Counted from the first letter of the stretch, positions 27,537-36,784 are shown. The stretch: DNA of 64,000 bases from Microvirga rosea (GCF_020595095.1 NZ_JAJDOP010000007.1:62001-126000); one strand, 5' to 3'. Program-made: numbers and translations. Notes: generated by a model not told the origin, from the letters alone.

Positions 27537-29093
27537 ATGACACCGCTGCCCATGCCGTTCAGAACTCCCGAATCGTCCCTGCCGTACCGTCCCACGGACC
27601 CTCGGCTAGAGCGGGCTTTTTCGCGAATCGCCGACAGCGAGCTTCGTCAGGGCAATGCGATCGTTCTCCTGCGGGATGCGGGGGAAAATTATCCGGCCTG
27701 GCTGGACGCCATTCGCAGCGCCCGCCACGTGATCCACTTCGAAAACTTCATCATCGCCGACGACGAGACAGGCAGAACCTTCGCTCAGGCCCTGATGGAA
27801 CGGGCGCAGGCCGGGGTCACGGTCCGGGTTCTGTATGACTGGCTCGGGTCCTCCTGGCGGGCCCTCCCGCGATTCTGGAACAGGCTGCGCGCCGCCGGGG
27901 TGGATGTGCGGGTCTTCAACCCGCCTCGCCTGTCCGATCCTTTCTGGATCCGCCGCAACCACCGAAAGGTGATCACGGTGGACGGCCGCAGGGGGTTCGT
28001 CGCGGGCCTTTGCGTCTCGAACGCCTGGGAAGGCGCCCACGGAGCCGAGCCCTGGCGCGATACGGGACTGGCGCTGGAAGGACCGGTGGTCGCCGATCTC
28101 GATGCGGCTTTTGCTGATAGCTGGGCGCGCGCGGGCGCCCCCCTCGACAGAACCGAATGGGAGCCGACCCAGGCCATCCCGGAGGCCGGGACGGTGGCGG
28201 CCCGCGTCATCTGCGGACAGCCGGGCATGTTCCGGACCTATCGGTTCGACCAGTTCGTCGCCGCAACCGCGCAGCGCAATCTCTGGCTCACCGACGCCTA
28301 TTTCGTCGCCACCACCTCCTACGTCCAGGCCCTCGCCGAGGCCGCGCGGGACGGGGTCGACGTCCGTCTCCTCGTGCCGGGCGCCAGTGACGTGGCGCTG
28401 CTCCAGCCGGTCGTCCGCGCGGGATACCGGTCCCTGGTCGAGGCGGGAATCCGGGTGTTCGAGTGGAACGGCTCCATGCTTCACGCCAAGACCGCCGTCG
28501 CCGACGGACGGTGGGCGCGGGTCGGCTCGACGAACCTCAACCTGGCGAGCTGGGCCACCAACTGGGAACTCGACGTCGTCGTCGAGGATCGCAGCTTCGC
28601 GGAGGCCATGGAAGAGATGTATCTTCAGGATCTGGCCAACGCCACGGAGATCGTTCCAGGCCTTCTGACCCGGCGGAAACAATCGCAGAAAATGCGTTCG
28701 CGCCGTTTTCCGCGCCCGAAAAAGGGCGGCGTCCGTCGCTTGGCGGCCGGCGCCCTGGCTCTCAGCAACAGCATCAGCCACAGGGACAACGCCCGCTCCC
28801 TGACGGCGACGGAGGCCAGCAGCATCGCGGTGATCGGGGCAGTGCTCCTGGCCCTTGCGGTTGCCGTCACCCTCTTCCCGGTTCTGGTGGTCTCGCCCCT
28901 CGTCATCGGTCTGACATGGCTCGGGCTTGCCCTCATGATCCGGGCGTTTCGCCTCAAATGGCGGATCCGGCTCCGGCGCCGCAAGCTCGAACGACGGCGA
29001 CAGGCCATGCGGGCTCATGCCATGCAAGCTCATACCGTGCAGGCCCACGGCACGCATGCGTATCCCGAGCGCACGACATTTCCGGAGAAATGA
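27537..29093 (+). CDS. Phospholipase D / cardiolipin synthase-like protein
   Basis: The protein (518 residues from ATG 27537) has two HKD motifs, the mark of the phospholipase D superfamily: HRKVITVD (His142) and HAKTAVAD (His316), each followed by G/S-rich residues. This layout matches ClsB-type cardiolipin synthases, which condense phosphatidyl groups. After the catalytic domains come a basic stretch (KKGGVRRLAAG) and two transmembrane segments near residues 430-475. A His-containing pentad repeat ends the protein. The start is uncertain: the frame is open to TTG 27447, without a suitably placed Shine-Dalgarno. It faces away from pal and interrupts the tol-pal cluster. Confidence 0.87.
   Translation: MTPLPMPFRTPESSLPYRPTDPRLERAFSRIADSELRQGNAIVLLRDAGENYPAWLDAIRSARHVIHFENFIIADDETGRTFAQALMERAQAGVTVRVLYDWLGSSWRALPRFWNRLRAAGVDVRVFNPPRLSDPFWIRRNHRKVITVDGRRGFVAGLCVSNAWEGAHGAEPWRDTGLALEGPVVADLDAAFADSWARAGAPLDRTEWEPTQAIPEAGTVAARVICGQPGMFRTYRFDQFVAATAQRNLWLTDAYFVATTSYVQALAEAARDGVDVRLLVPGASDVALLQPVVRAGYRSLVEAGIRVFEWNGSMLHAKTAVADGRWARVGSTNLNLASWATNWELDVVVEDRSFAEAMEEMYLQDLANATEIVPGLLTRRKQSQKMRSRRFPRPKKGGVRRLAAGALALSNSISHRDNARSLTATEASSIAVIGAVLLALAVAVTLFPVLVVSPLVIGLTWLGLALMIRAFRLKWRIRLRRRKLERRRQAMRAHAMQAHTVQAHGTHAYPERTTFPEK
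29007..29051 (+). repeat. Three 15-bp tandem repeats in the phospholipase-like gene
   Basis: Three degenerate 15-bp units (starting at 29007, 29022 and 29037, each beginning RTGC and containing GCYCAY) encode pentads MRAHA, MQAHT and VQAHG, followed by a partial THA. The result is a regularly spaced histidine tail at the C-terminus. Confidence 0.75.
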
Positions 29094-29182
29094 AACCTAC
29101 CGCCAAGCTTAAGTGTTGATTTGATGCCTAACGCAAGGTCAGGCACGATGCATGTGCCCGACTCTTCATGAGGGAGATCACC

Positions 29183-29803
29183 ATGGCAGGCGGCACATCC
29201 CAAAACAACGGATCCTTCGACCGCGCGGAGGCAATGAGCGCACTGCTCGCACAAAACTGGTGGGCGGTGGCCCTGCGCGGCGTCTTCGCGATCATTTTCG
29301 CGTTGATTGCCCTCTTTATTCCCGGAGCGACGCTCCTGTCCCTGGTGCTGTTCTTTGCGGCCTATATGCTGGTGGACGGGATTTTCAGCATCGTGGCTGC
29401 GGTCAGGGCGGCTTCCCACCACCAACGATGGGGCCTTCTCGTGCTTGAGGGCGTCGTCGACATCCTGGTGGGCGTCATCGCTTTCGCGTGGCCGGGCCTC
29501 ACGGTGGTGTTCTTCGTGACCCTCATGGCGGTCTGGTCCCTGATCACCGGCGTTCTCGAGATCGTCGCCGCGTTCAAGCTGAACCCGACCTATGGACGTG
29601 GCTGGTTGATCTTCAGCGGCATCGTGTCGATCCTGTTCGGCATCGCGCTTCTGGTCGCGCCGATGATCGGCGCGGTGGTGCTGACCTGGTGGCTTGGCGC
29701 CTACGCGATGGTCTTCGGGATCACCCTTCTCGTGCTGGCCTTCAAGTTGAGAAGCCGGAAGGATACCCCGTCCGCCACCACGGCCATGCCACGGGGAGCA
29801 TGA
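29183..29803 (+). CDS. HdeD family membrane protein
   Basis: The 206-residue protein has six predicted transmembrane helices in three hairpin pairs and the DUF308 style seen in E. coli HdeD (acid-resistance membrane protein): NWWAVALRGVFAIIFALIALFIPG, LVLEGVVDILVGVIAFAWPG and GWLIFSGIVSILFGIALLVAP are three internal repeats of the same motif ending in P-G or A-P. ATG 29183 has GGGAG 6 nt upstream. It follows the phospholipase gene on the same strand (89-bp gap) and is convergent with tetR. A role in acid or envelope stress is suggested by the family only. Confidence 0.88.
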   Translation: MAGGTSQNNGSFDRAEAMSALLAQNWWAVALRGVFAIIFALIALFIPGATLLSLVLFFAAYMLVDGIFSIVAAVRAASHHQRWGLLVLEGVVDILVGVIAFAWPGLTVVFFVTLMAVWSLITGVLEIVAAFKLNPTYGRGWLIFSGIVSILFGIALLVAPMIGAVVLTWWLGAYAMVFGITLLVLAFKLRSRKDTPSATTAMPRGA

Positions 29804-29820
29804 GGCGAAAGCCCCTCATG
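29799..29820. terminator. Hairpin across the ends of convergent hdeD-like and tetR genes
   Basis: CATGAGG (29799-29805) and CCTCATG (29814-29820) form a 7-bp stem around an 8-nt loop, overlapping both stop regions. No T-run is present, so it is a modest terminator candidate. Confidence 0.4.
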
Positions 29821-30445
29821 TCCTGCCGGAACCGGTGTTCGGGTCCAGCATGGGGCCTAAAAGCCGCGCGCAGGTCCTGAGAGGTTCGGCGCTCTGGCTG
29901 GCTTTGGCCATCGCCATGGCTCCTGAATAGGCCGCCACCACGAAGGTGGCGGTCGCCTCCGCGTCAGGTGGCGCTGGATGACCGGCGTCCTGGTCCGCTC
30001 TGATCCGGTCGGCGATGGCGGATCGCCAGCGCCCGAAGATCGCCTCGATCGCTTGCCGGAAGTCGTCGTCCTGGCGGGACAATTCCAGAGCCAGGTTGTT
30101 GAGCGGGCAGCCCGAGACCGTTCCCTGCTCGTCGAGTTCTTGCGCGATCGCCTCGAAAACCGCCGCAATGCCTGACGCCGCGGTCGCGGCCGAACGGACC
30201 GGGGCGATCCACGTTTCCTCGACCGCGTCCGCGACGCGGGTCTCCAGAACGGCCAGTCCCAGCTCCTTCTTGGTGGGATAATGGTGGGAGAAGGCCCCGC
30301 CCGTCGCGCCCGCTTCCCGCTTGAGGTCATGGACCGAGGTCGCGTTGTAGCCGCGCGTGCAAAATGCCCCGTAGGCAGCGTCCAAAACCCTTTGGCGCAG
30401 CCCCTCCGGGTCGTTGATACGGTTCCGCTCCGTTCGCTTCGTCAT
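29816..30445 (-). CDS. TetR/AcrR family transcriptional regulator
   Basis: The 209-residue repressor has the N-terminal HTH (residues about 18-60: AAYGAFCTRGYNATSVHDLKREAGATGGAFSHHY in stretches), and a C-terminal TetR-C ligand domain. It is divergent from the NIPSNAP gene with 97 bp between starts, and that gap holds a 22-bp inverted repeat ending 12 bp before the NIPSNAP ATG. Autoregulation plus repression of the NIPSNAP gene is the natural reading. The ligand is unknown. The C-terminal domain resembles the YcdC/LmrA-like TetR style (Cys-Pro-Leu-Asn-Asn-Leu) often seen with short-chain or NIPSNAP targets. Confidence 0.93.
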   Translation of the reverse strand: MTKRTERNRINDPEGLRQRVLDAAYGAFCTRGYNATSVHDLKREAGATGGAFSHHYPTKKELGLAVLETRVADAVEETWIAPVRSAATAASGIAAVFEAIAQELDEQGTVSGCPLNNLALELSRQDDDFRQAIEAIFGRWRSAIADRIRADQDAGHPAPPDAEATATFVVAAYSGAMAMAKASQSAEPLRTCARLLGPMLDPNTGSGRT

Positions 30446-30478
30446 GAGGTTCTCCCGCTCGTCAGACTATCAGATTGA

Positions 30479-30530
30479 CATAACCGGACAAGTGTCCTGT
30501 ATTGCGAAACAGGACACTTGTCCGGTTATG
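30479..30530. promoter_or_regulatory. Long perfect inverted repeat, operator of tetR and NIPSNAP genes
   Basis: Two 22-bp arms (30479-30500 and 30509-30530) are perfect reverse complements around an 8-bp centre. Each arm itself contains the near-palindrome GGACAAGTGTCC, so the site may bind two TetR dimers. The core CCGGACAAGTGTCC and the location between the divergent starts make it the likely operator. Confidence 0.88.
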
Positions 30531-30542
30531 ATGGGAGGAACC

Positions 30543-31307
30543 ATGGCAATCGACACTGGAGAAACTGGACCGTCGGATCATTCCGGCGCCGCGATCGTGG
30601 AGTTCAGACGGTACCGGCTCCGGCCGGGAGCACGGGAGACCCTGATCCATCTCTTCGATGGGACCTTCATCGAACCTCAGGAAGAGGTCGGGATGCGTGT
30701 CATCGGCCAATTCCGGGACCTGGACGATCCCGACAGCTTCGTCTGGCTTCGGGGTTTTGCCGATATGCCCCACCGTGCGGACGCCCTGGGCCGCTTCTAC
30801 GGAGGGCCTGTTTGGGCGGCGCACCGGGATGAGGCAAACGGCACCATGATCAACTCGGACAACGTGCTGCTGTTGCGGCCGTCCCGGGCCGGAAGCGGCT
30901 TCCCGATGGCGGATCGGTCTCGTCCTCCGGCCACCGGAGATAAGGATACGGGCCTGATTATCGCGACGACCTGCTCCCTGGCCCCCCGGACGGAGGACGC
31001 GTTCGCGGCTTTCTTTGCCGCGAAGGTGCAGCCGTTGCTGGAGGGCGCGGGGGCGAGGATCCTCGCATCCCTCGTCACGGAGCGGAGCCCGAACACGTTC
31101 CCCCGCCTCCCGGTGCGAGAGGGGGAAACGGTCTTTGTCTGGTTCTCGGGCTTTCCCGACTTGGCGGCCCATGGGCGCTATCGGGCGAGCCTGGCCCAAT
31201 CCGAAGCATGGGCCAGGGCGATCGAGCCGGAACTGGAGCGGCAAATCTGGCGGCCGCGGGAAGTCGCCCGTCTGGTGCCGACCGCCCGCTCCCTGCTGCG
31301 CGGCTGA
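30543..31307 (+). CDS. NIPSNAP family protein
   Basis: The 254-residue protein contains two NIPSNAP (ferredoxin-like) domains: EFRRYRLRPGARETLIHLFDG with WLRGFADMPHRADALGRFY (about 20-95), and a second half (about 135-245) including VWFSGFPDLAAHGRYRASL. NIPSNAP domains act in unknown or antibiotic/quinone-related oxidations; no catalytic residues are established. ATG 30543 is chosen over an in-frame upstream start at 30414 because GGAGGA lies 4-5 nt before it and the intervening DNA is the operator. TetR control is strongly suggested by the operator at 30479-30530. Confidence 0.88.
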   Translation: MAIDTGETGPSDHSGAAIVEFRRYRLRPGARETLIHLFDGTFIEPQEEVGMRVIGQFRDLDDPDSFVWLRGFADMPHRADALGRFYGGPVWAAHRDEANGTMINSDNVLLLRPSRAGSGFPMADRSRPPATGDKDTGLIIATTCSLAPRTEDAFAAFFAAKVQPLLEGAGARILASLVTERSPNTFPRLPVREGETVFVWFSGFPDLAAHGRYRASLAQSEAWARAIEPELERQIWRPREVARLVPTARSLLRG

Positions 31308-31317
31308 GCCTTAAAGG

Positions 31318-31352
31318 GTCATCCGGATGTAGGGTCGTGACATCCGGATGAC
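31318..31352. terminator. 13-bp hairpin between NIPSNAP and tolB genes
   Basis: GTCATCCGGATGT (31318-31330) is a perfect reverse complement of ACATCCGGATGAC (31340-31352), with a 9-nt loop, located between convergent stops at 31307 and 31376. It is a strong bidirectional stop candidate without a T-run. Confidence 0.6.
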
Positions 31353-31375
31353 GGTGCCGAAGCCGGGTCCGTGGA

Positions 31376-32725
31376 CTAGCCGCCCCGGTTCTCGCTGAGA
31401 AGCGGGGACCAGGTCGGATCCGACGCATAGGACGGGGTCGGCACCGGCTGTTCGACCCGCCCGGTGATGTCGACCATGTAGAGCTTGCCGCCCGCCTGCC
31501 CGCCGGGATCGCGGAAGAACAGGATATACTGGCCGTTGGGCGCCCAAGTGGGGCTCTCGTTGTGGAAGCCTTCCGTCAGGATGCGTTCGCCGGACCCGTC
31601 GGGCTTCATGATACCGATGGCGAAGCCGCCGGCGCGGCGCTTGGTGAAGGCGATATAGTCGCCGCGCGGCGACCAGGCCGGCTGCGAATAGGATCCGTCA
31701 CCGAAGGAGATGCGGCGCTGGTTCGAGCCGTCCGCATTCATGGCGTAGACCTGCTGCTGGCCGCCGCGGTCGCTCTCGAACACGATCTGCGAGCCGTCGG
31801 GGGAGAAGGACGGGGACGTGTCGATGGCGGCGGTGGAGGTCAGGCGGGTGGTGGCGCGGGAGTTCAGGTCCATCATGAAGATGTTGGCGTTGCCTCCCTG
31901 CTGCAGGCTCATGACGATGCGCTGACCGTCGGGCGAGAAACGCGGGCTCGAGGTCATGTCCGGGAAGTTGCCGACCACTTGGCGCGAGCCGGTCTCCAGG
32001 TTGATCACCTGCACGCGGGGCTGCTGCCCCTCCACCTGGGACATGTAGGTGATGTCCTGGGACGCGGGCGAGTAGCGCGGCGTGACGACGAGGTTGTCCC
32101 CTTGGGTCAGGAAGCGGACATTGGCGCCGTCCTGGTCCATGATCGCGAGCCGCTTGCGCCGGTTCTCCTTCGGGCCGGACTCGTCGACGAACACGATGCG
32201 CGTGTCGAAGAAGCCGCCGAAGCCCGTGAGCTTGGTATAGACCGCGTCGGAGATGATATGGCCGACGCGGCGCCAGAAGTTCGGATCCGTCATGTATTGC
32301 TGGCCGGTGAGCTGCTGGCCCGTATCCACGTCCCAGAGCCGGAACTCGGCCTTGAGACGTCCGGAAGGATCACGTGTGACCCGGCCGGTCACCAGCGCCT
32401 GAGCGCCCGCGAGCTTCCAGGCCTCGAAGCGCGGCGCCACGTCGAAGGCGGGCCGCTCGGGAAACCGCGACCGGTCGAGGGGGGCGAAATAGCCCGAGCG
32501 CTGCAGGTTGTTCGAGATGATCCCCGAAACCCGCTGTCCGAGATCGCCTTCGCCAGCGAAATCGGCGACCGCGATCGGCATGGGCTGGAACTGCCCTCCC
32601 GGGCCGACCCGGAAGCTCAGCTCTGCGTGCGCGACAGGAGCCACTGCAACGATCGACAAGACAAAGGTCAGGACAACTGCAAGACTGGATACGATACGGG
32701 TGATCATGGCTTTCATCTTAAGCAT
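31376..32725 (-). CDS. tolB: Tol-Pal system translocation protein TolB
   Basis: The 449-residue periplasmic protein bridges TolA and Pal during outer-membrane constriction. The signal peptide [24 protein letters not shown] is followed by an N-terminal domain (about 40-170) and a six-bladed beta-propeller, seen as repeats such as [34 protein letters not shown] and [18 protein letters not shown] 32725 lies 9 bp after the tolA stop; ATGs at 32716 and 32707 are alternatives with equally weak Shine-Dalgarno. It is translated just downstream of tolA, and pal lies beyond the inserted block at 27.5-31.3 kb. Confidence 0.96.
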   Translation of the reverse strand: MLKMKAMITRIVSSLAVVLTFVLSIVAVAPVAHAELSFRVGPGGQFQPMPIAVADFAGEGDLGQRVSGIISNNLQRSGYFAPLDRSRFPERPAFDVAPRFEAWKLAGAQALVTGRVTRDPSGRLKAEFRLWDVDTGQQLTGQQYMTDPNFWRRVGHIISDAVYTKLTGFGGFFDTRIVFVDESGPKENRRKRLAIMDQDGANVRFLTQGDNLVVTPRYSPASQDITYMSQVEGQQPRVQVINLETGSRQVVGNFPDMTSSPRFSPDGQRIVMSLQQGGNANIFMMDLNSRATTRLTSTAAIDTSPSFSPDGSQIVFESDRGGQQQVYAMNADGSNQRRISFGDGSYSQPAWSPRGDYIAFTKRRAGGFAIGIMKPDGSGERILTEGFHNESPTWAPNGQYILFFRDPGGQAGGKLYMVDITGRVEQPVPTPSYASDPTWSPLLSENRGG

Positions 32726-32733
32726 GAGGGGCT

Positions 32734-33855
32734 TCAGATCATGGGATCGAAATAGACCTTCAGCATTTTCCAATCGGAATACTGAGGGGCATACTGAGCA
32801 GGGACACGATAGGGCGCACACCGACGAACAGCGCGCAGGGCTGCATCCGCAACGGCACGATCAGTTGAGTTCGGTCCGCTCTGAACAACGGAAGGATCTT
32901 GTGCCAGCGTTCCGTCCGGATTGAGGCGAACGTCCAGCAATGGAGCGACTGCATTTCCGGCAGATGCGCTAATCGGTGGCGTAAAGCAGCGTTTCATCTG
33001 CTCTTGAAGAATTCCCATCAATGCATCACGCTGACTGGGATTAAGTTTCGCGGCCGACCCCGTCGCGGTGCCGAGCGAGGCGGTCTTCTGGACCTCCGCG
33101 CCGGTCGCGCCGGTGGATTGGTTCCGTTCCTTGTTCTCCAGGAACTGCTTGATGTCGCCCATGTCGAGCTTCTTGGCGACCTGCGCTTCCTTGCGGGCCT
33201 TGGCTTCCGCTTCGGCTTTCGCCTTGGCTTCCGCGACCTTCTTGGCCTCGGCCTCGGCTTTCGCTTTGGCTTCCGCTTCGGCCTTGGCTTTCGCCTCGGC
33301 GACCTTCTTGGCTTCAGCCTGAGCCTTCGCCTCGGCCTCCGCCTTGGCTTTCGCTTCCGCCTCGGACTTCGCCTTCTCCGCGGCCTTGGCGCGCTCGATC
33401 GCTTCCGCCTCGGCCTTGGCCTCGGCGAGCTTCTTTTCTTCCTCGAGCGCCTTGGCCTTCGCCTCGGCTTCGGCCTGGGTGGGCTTGGGCGGTGGAGGCG
33501 GCGGAGGAGGCTGGGCGGCAACCGTCTCTTCCTTGTCGGCGACCTTCATCTCTTCCGGGCGCTTGGGCGGCGCCGGAACATCGCGCTTGTCCTCGCCCGG
33601 GTCGCGCAGCTCGGCCTTGTCGGCCACCCGCTCGGCGCGGGGCTTGGGCTGCTGCAGGACCGCCTTGGCGGTCTTCTCGCCCTTGGTGATCTGGGAAAAC
33701 TGGTTGTCGGTGATGACCTCGACCGGGATGCCTTCTTCCGCGCTGGGGAACTCGTGGACAGCCGACAGGCCGACGAGAGCCGCGGTCAGGAGCACCACAT
33801 GGGTGGCGCCCGAGACCCAGAGCCCCGGTTCGGAGGAGTTGAACTTCAGCTTCAA
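32734..33855 (-). CDS. tolA: Cell envelope integrity protein TolA
   Basis: The protein (373 residues from 33855) links the inner-membrane TolQR motor to TolB/Pal. An N-terminal anchor ([23 protein letters not shown]) is followed by a Pro-rich segment. A long A/E/K coiled coil (about 100-245) follows, built of repeats such as [20 protein letters not shown], then a C-terminal TonB/TolA-like domain (about 275-373, [31 protein letters not shown] in part). The start is uncertain: TTG 33855 has GAGG 8 nt upstream, GTG 33861 is too close to it. The stop is 9 bp before tolB. Confidence 0.94.
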   Translation of the reverse strand: MKLKFNSSEPGLWVSGATHVVLLTAALVGLSAVHEFPSAEEGIPVEVITDNQFSQITKGEKTAKAVLQQPKPRAERVADKAELRDPGEDKRDVPAPPKRPEEMKVADKEETVAAQPPPPPPPPKPTQAEAEAKAKALEEEKKLAEAKAEAEAIERAKAAEKAKSEAEAKAKAEAEAKAQAEAKKVAEAKAKAEAEAKAKAEAEAKKVAEAKAKAEAEAKARKEAQVAKKLDMGDIKQFLENKERNQSTGATGAEVQKTASLGTATGSAAKLNPSQRDALMGILQEQMKRCFTPPISASAGNAVAPLLDVRLNPDGTLAQDPSVVQSGPNSTDRAVADAALRAVRRCAPYRVPAQYAPQYSDWKMLKVYFDPMI

Positions 33856-33880
33856 CGCCACGGCCTCGCCCCTATCCCGT

Positions 33881-34333
33881 TCAGCGCTGATCCGGCTCCG
33901 TGACAAGCGCGACGCGCTTGTATCCGGCCCCGGTGACAATGGACATGATCTGGGCGACACGGCCGTAATCGACCTTCTTGTCGCCCCGCACGAAGACCCG
34001 CTCGTCGAGGCCGCCCTTCGCGACCTCGGCCAGCTTGCCGACGATGGCATCGTCGGGCAGTTCCGCATCGCCCATGAAGACCTGTCCGGTCGCCTTGATG
34101 GACAGGGTCACGGGCTTTGCATCCATGTTGAGCGGCGCCGCCTTGGTCTGCGGCAGATCGAGCGGCACGCCCGCCGTCATCATGGGCGCCGCCACCATGA
34201 AGATGATGAGCAACACCAGCATGACGTCGATGAAAGGCGTCATGTTGATCTCGTTCATGGCGCCGCCGCGATGAGCGCGCCGACGGCGCCTACTACCGCC
34301 CTTTGCCATGCCTGCCGTGGATGCCATCGCCAA
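33881..34333 (-). CDS. tolR: TolR, motor subunit of the Tol-Pal system
   Basis: The 150-residue ExbD/TolR protein has a basic N-terminus, one transmembrane helix (about 30-52: NMTPFIDVMLVLLIIFMVAAPMM) and a periplasmic domain. The channel aspartate is in FIDVMLV (Asp35 or so) as in other TolR proteins. Together with TolQ it converts proton-motive force into TolA movement. It lies 25 bp after tolA's start and 6 bp before tolQ's stop, so tolQ-tolR-tolA are one transcription unit. Confidence 0.95.
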   Translation of the reverse strand: MAMASTAGMAKGGSRRRRRAHRGGAMNEINMTPFIDVMLVLLIIFMVAAPMMTAGVPLDLPQTKAAPLNMDAKPVTLSIKATGQVFMGDAELPDDAIVGKLAEVAKGGLDERVFVRGDKKVDYGRVAQIMSIVTGAGYKRVALVTEPDQR

Positions 34334-34339
34334 ACCCCC

Positions 34340-35059
34340 TTACGCCGCGAGCGCGATGCGCTCGTCGATCTGGCGCGACAGAATGGCGGAGAACTCGTCC
34401 GCGAAGCCTTCCAGCCGCGACTGGAGCTTGCCGACTTCGCTTTGAAGCTTGTTGTAGGCCAGCACCGCCGGAATGGCCGCGAACAGGCCGATCGCGGTGG
34501 CAAAGAGCGCCTCGGCGATGCCCGGCGCCACGACGGCGAGGCTCGTGCTCTTGGAGGCGGCAATGGACGTGAAGGAGTTCATGATGCCGACCACGGTGCC
34601 GAAGAGCCCGATATAGGGACCGGCGGACCCGATCGAGGCCAGGACCGTGAGCTTGGAATCCAGGCGCTCGACCTCCCGCTGGATCGTCACGTCGAGAACC
34701 TTGTCGATCCGCTGAGACAGGCTTTGGAAAGAGCGGCCGGAGCCCTCGAACGACCGCTTCCATTCGCGCATGGCGGCGACGAACACCGCAGCCAGCCCGG
34801 TCGCCGGGCGGCTTTGCAGGGAGCGGAACAGCTCCTCGAGAGACTGCCCCGACCAGAACACTTCCTCGAACCGGTTCATCGCCCGCTTGGTGCGGGCATA
34901 GAGAAGGGTTTTGTCGATGATGATCGCCCAGCACCACACGGAGGCGCCGAGAAGACCCAGCATCACGAGCTTGACGATGAAGTGGGCCTGCCAGAACAGG
35001 CCGAACAGGGACATGTCGTGAGCCACAGGGACAGCCTGGGCCACATCAGCCGGATTCAT
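34340..35059 (-). CDS. tolQ: TolQ, proton channel subunit of the Tol-Pal system
   Basis: The 239-residue MotA/TolQ/ExbB family protein has transmembrane segments near residues 25-48, 138-160 and 175-200, with a cytoplasmic loop between the first two. The conserved PYIGLFGTVVGIMNSF motif and the following ATAIGLFAAIPAVLAYN lie in TM2 and TM3. It is the first gene of the leftward tolQ-tolR-tolA-tolB run. The upstream region (35060-35296) is shared with a divergent dehydrogenase gene, whereas ybgC normally sits there. Confidence 0.96.
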   Translation of the reverse strand: MNPADVAQAVPVAHDMSLFGLFWQAHFIVKLVMLGLLGASVWCWAIIIDKTLLYARTKRAMNRFEEVFWSGQSLEELFRSLQSRPATGLAAVFVAAMREWKRSFEGSGRSFQSLSQRIDKVLDVTIQREVERLDSKLTVLASIGSAGPYIGLFGTVVGIMNSFTSIAASKSTSLAVVAPGIAEALFATAIGLFAAIPAVLAYNKLQSEVGKLQSRLEGFADEFSAILSRQIDERIALAA

Positions 35060-35296
35060 ATTTCGCGTCCTCGCTCTTCGAGCAGCCCGGAACAGGGCTC
35101 ACCGCGTTCGTAGGAAAATCTTGTGCGTATCATTGTTCGTTCGCGCCTGAATCTGTCGAAAATAAGGGCGTACGGCCAATGGGCTCCGATCTTCCCGATC
35201 CGTTACATGTTAAGCACAGATCAAGGTTAAGGGTTGGTTTAAGGGACATCGCGGACGGCGATATGCCGCGTATCTGTGAGCGGGAGAGTTCAAGTC

Positions 35297-36784
35297 ATGG
35301 CCCAGCCCCTGTCCCTTTCGACCCTCCCGTCCCTGCCCGCCGCGATCGACCGCCCGACCTATGAGCGCGGTTCGTTACGGCCCGGAATTCTCCATATCGG
35401 CGTCGGAAATTTCCATCGCGCGCATCAGGCGGTCTATCTCGACGATCTCTTTCGCGCCGGGCGGGACCGTGATTGGGCCCTGATCGGCGCGGGTGTGCGG
35501 TCAGGTGACCAGGCCATGCGGGACGCCCTGGCGCCGCAGGACTGGCTGACGACGGTGGTGGAGCTGGAGCCCGGCGCTCATCGGGCCCGGGTCACCGGCT
35601 CCATGGTGGATTTCGTGCCGGTCCGCGAGGACGGGCGCGCGATCGTCGAGGCCCTTGACGATCCGCGCCTACGGATCGTCTCCCTCACCGTCACGGAGGG
35701 CGGCTACTGCATCGACCCGGCGACGGGCGCCTTCAATCCCGACCATCCGGAGATCCGCCATGACGCGGCTCATCCCGATTCGCCCAAAGGGGTGTTCGGC
35801 ATTCTGGCGGCGGCCCTCAGGCGCCGCCGTGAGCAGGGAGTTGCCCCTTTCACGGTCATGTCCTGCGACAATATTCCGGGCAACGGCCATGTGGCGATGA
35901 ATGCGGTGGCAGGGCTCCTCGACCTTTACGACCCGGCCCTTGCCGCCTTCGTGCGCCAGGAAGTGGCCTTCCCCAACAGCATGGTCGACCGCATCACCCC
36001 GGCCACGAGCGACCGAGAACGCGCCATGCTGGAGGAGCGTTTTGGCATTCGGGACAATTGGCCTGTCTTCTGCGAGCCCTTCCGTCAATGGGTTCTGGAA
36101 GACCGCTTCCCGAGCGGCCGCCCGGCCCTGGAGGAGGTGGGCGTCACCTTCACGCCGGACGTGGCCGCCTATGAGCTCATGAAAATCCGCATCCTCAACG
36201 GCGGGCATGCGGCGCTCGCCTACCCGGCCGGGCTGCTCGGCATTCACTTCGTGCATGACGCCATGGCGGACCCCCAGGTCCGCGCCTTCCTCGACAAGCT
36301 GGAAACGCAGGAGATCATCCCTTGCGTGCCGCCGGTCCCCGGCGTGGATCTTCGCGCCTATTACGACCTGATCGCCCGGCGTTTCAGCAACCCGGAGGTG
36401 GGCGACACGATCCCCCGGCTGGCGCAGGACGGTTCGAACCGGCAGCCGAAATTCATCCTGCCTTCGACCCGGGACCGCCTGAAGGCGGGCGCCGACGTGA
36501 CGGGTCTCGCCCTGGTCTCGGCCCTCTGGTGCCGCTCTTGCGCCGGAAACGGGGATGGCGGCTCACCGCCTCGGCTGGACGATCCGCAGGCCGGCCGCCT
36601 GATCCCCGCAGCCCGGGCGGCGCAACACGATCCGGAAGCGTTTCTCGGATTGGAGGACATTTTCGGGGACCTCGCGACGGCAGCGCCCTTCCGCTCCCGC
36701 TTCGAGGCGGCGCTGCGCAGCCTTTGGCAGGAGGGGACCCGCGCAACCCTTCAGCGCTATCTCGACGGGTCTTTGTCGGTTTGA
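35297..36784 (+). CDS. Mannitol dehydrogenase family oxidoreductase
   Basis: The 495-residue NAD(P)-dependent polyol/uronate dehydrogenase resembles MtlK and UxuB. The N-terminal Rossmann motif is LHIGVGNFHRAHQAVYLDDL (about residues 35-54), and KIRILNGGHAALAYPAGLLG near 305 is the C-terminal catalytic signature (Lys and Asn-Gly). It oxidises a sugar alcohol such as mannitol or fructuronate; the exact substrate cannot be read. ATG 35297 has GGGAG 10 nt upstream; the frame is open 21 nt further. It is inserted, in opposite orientation, between tolQ and ybgC and is convergent with ybgC (6 bp between stops). Confidence 0.93.
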   Translation: MAQPLSLSTLPSLPAAIDRPTYERGSLRPGILHIGVGNFHRAHQAVYLDDLFRAGRDRDWALIGAGVRSGDQAMRDALAPQDWLTTVVELEPGAHRARVTGSMVDFVPVREDGRAIVEALDDPRLRIVSLTVTEGGYCIDPATGAFNPDHPEIRHDAAHPDSPKGVFGILAAALRRRREQGVAPFTVMSCDNIPGNGHVAMNAVAGLLDLYDPALAAFVRQEVAFPNSMVDRITPATSDRERAMLEERFGIRDNWPVFCEPFRQWVLEDRFPSGRPALEEVGVTFTPDVAAYELMKIRILNGGHAALAYPAGLLGIHFVHDAMADPQVRAFLDKLETQEIIPCVPPVPGVDLRAYYDLIARRFSNPEVGDTIPRLAQDGSNRQPKFILPSTRDRLKAGADVTGLALVSALWCRSCAGNGDGGSPPRLDDPQAGRLIPAARAAQHDPEAFLGLEDIFGDLATAAPFRSRFEAALRSLWQEGTRATLQRYLDGSLSV

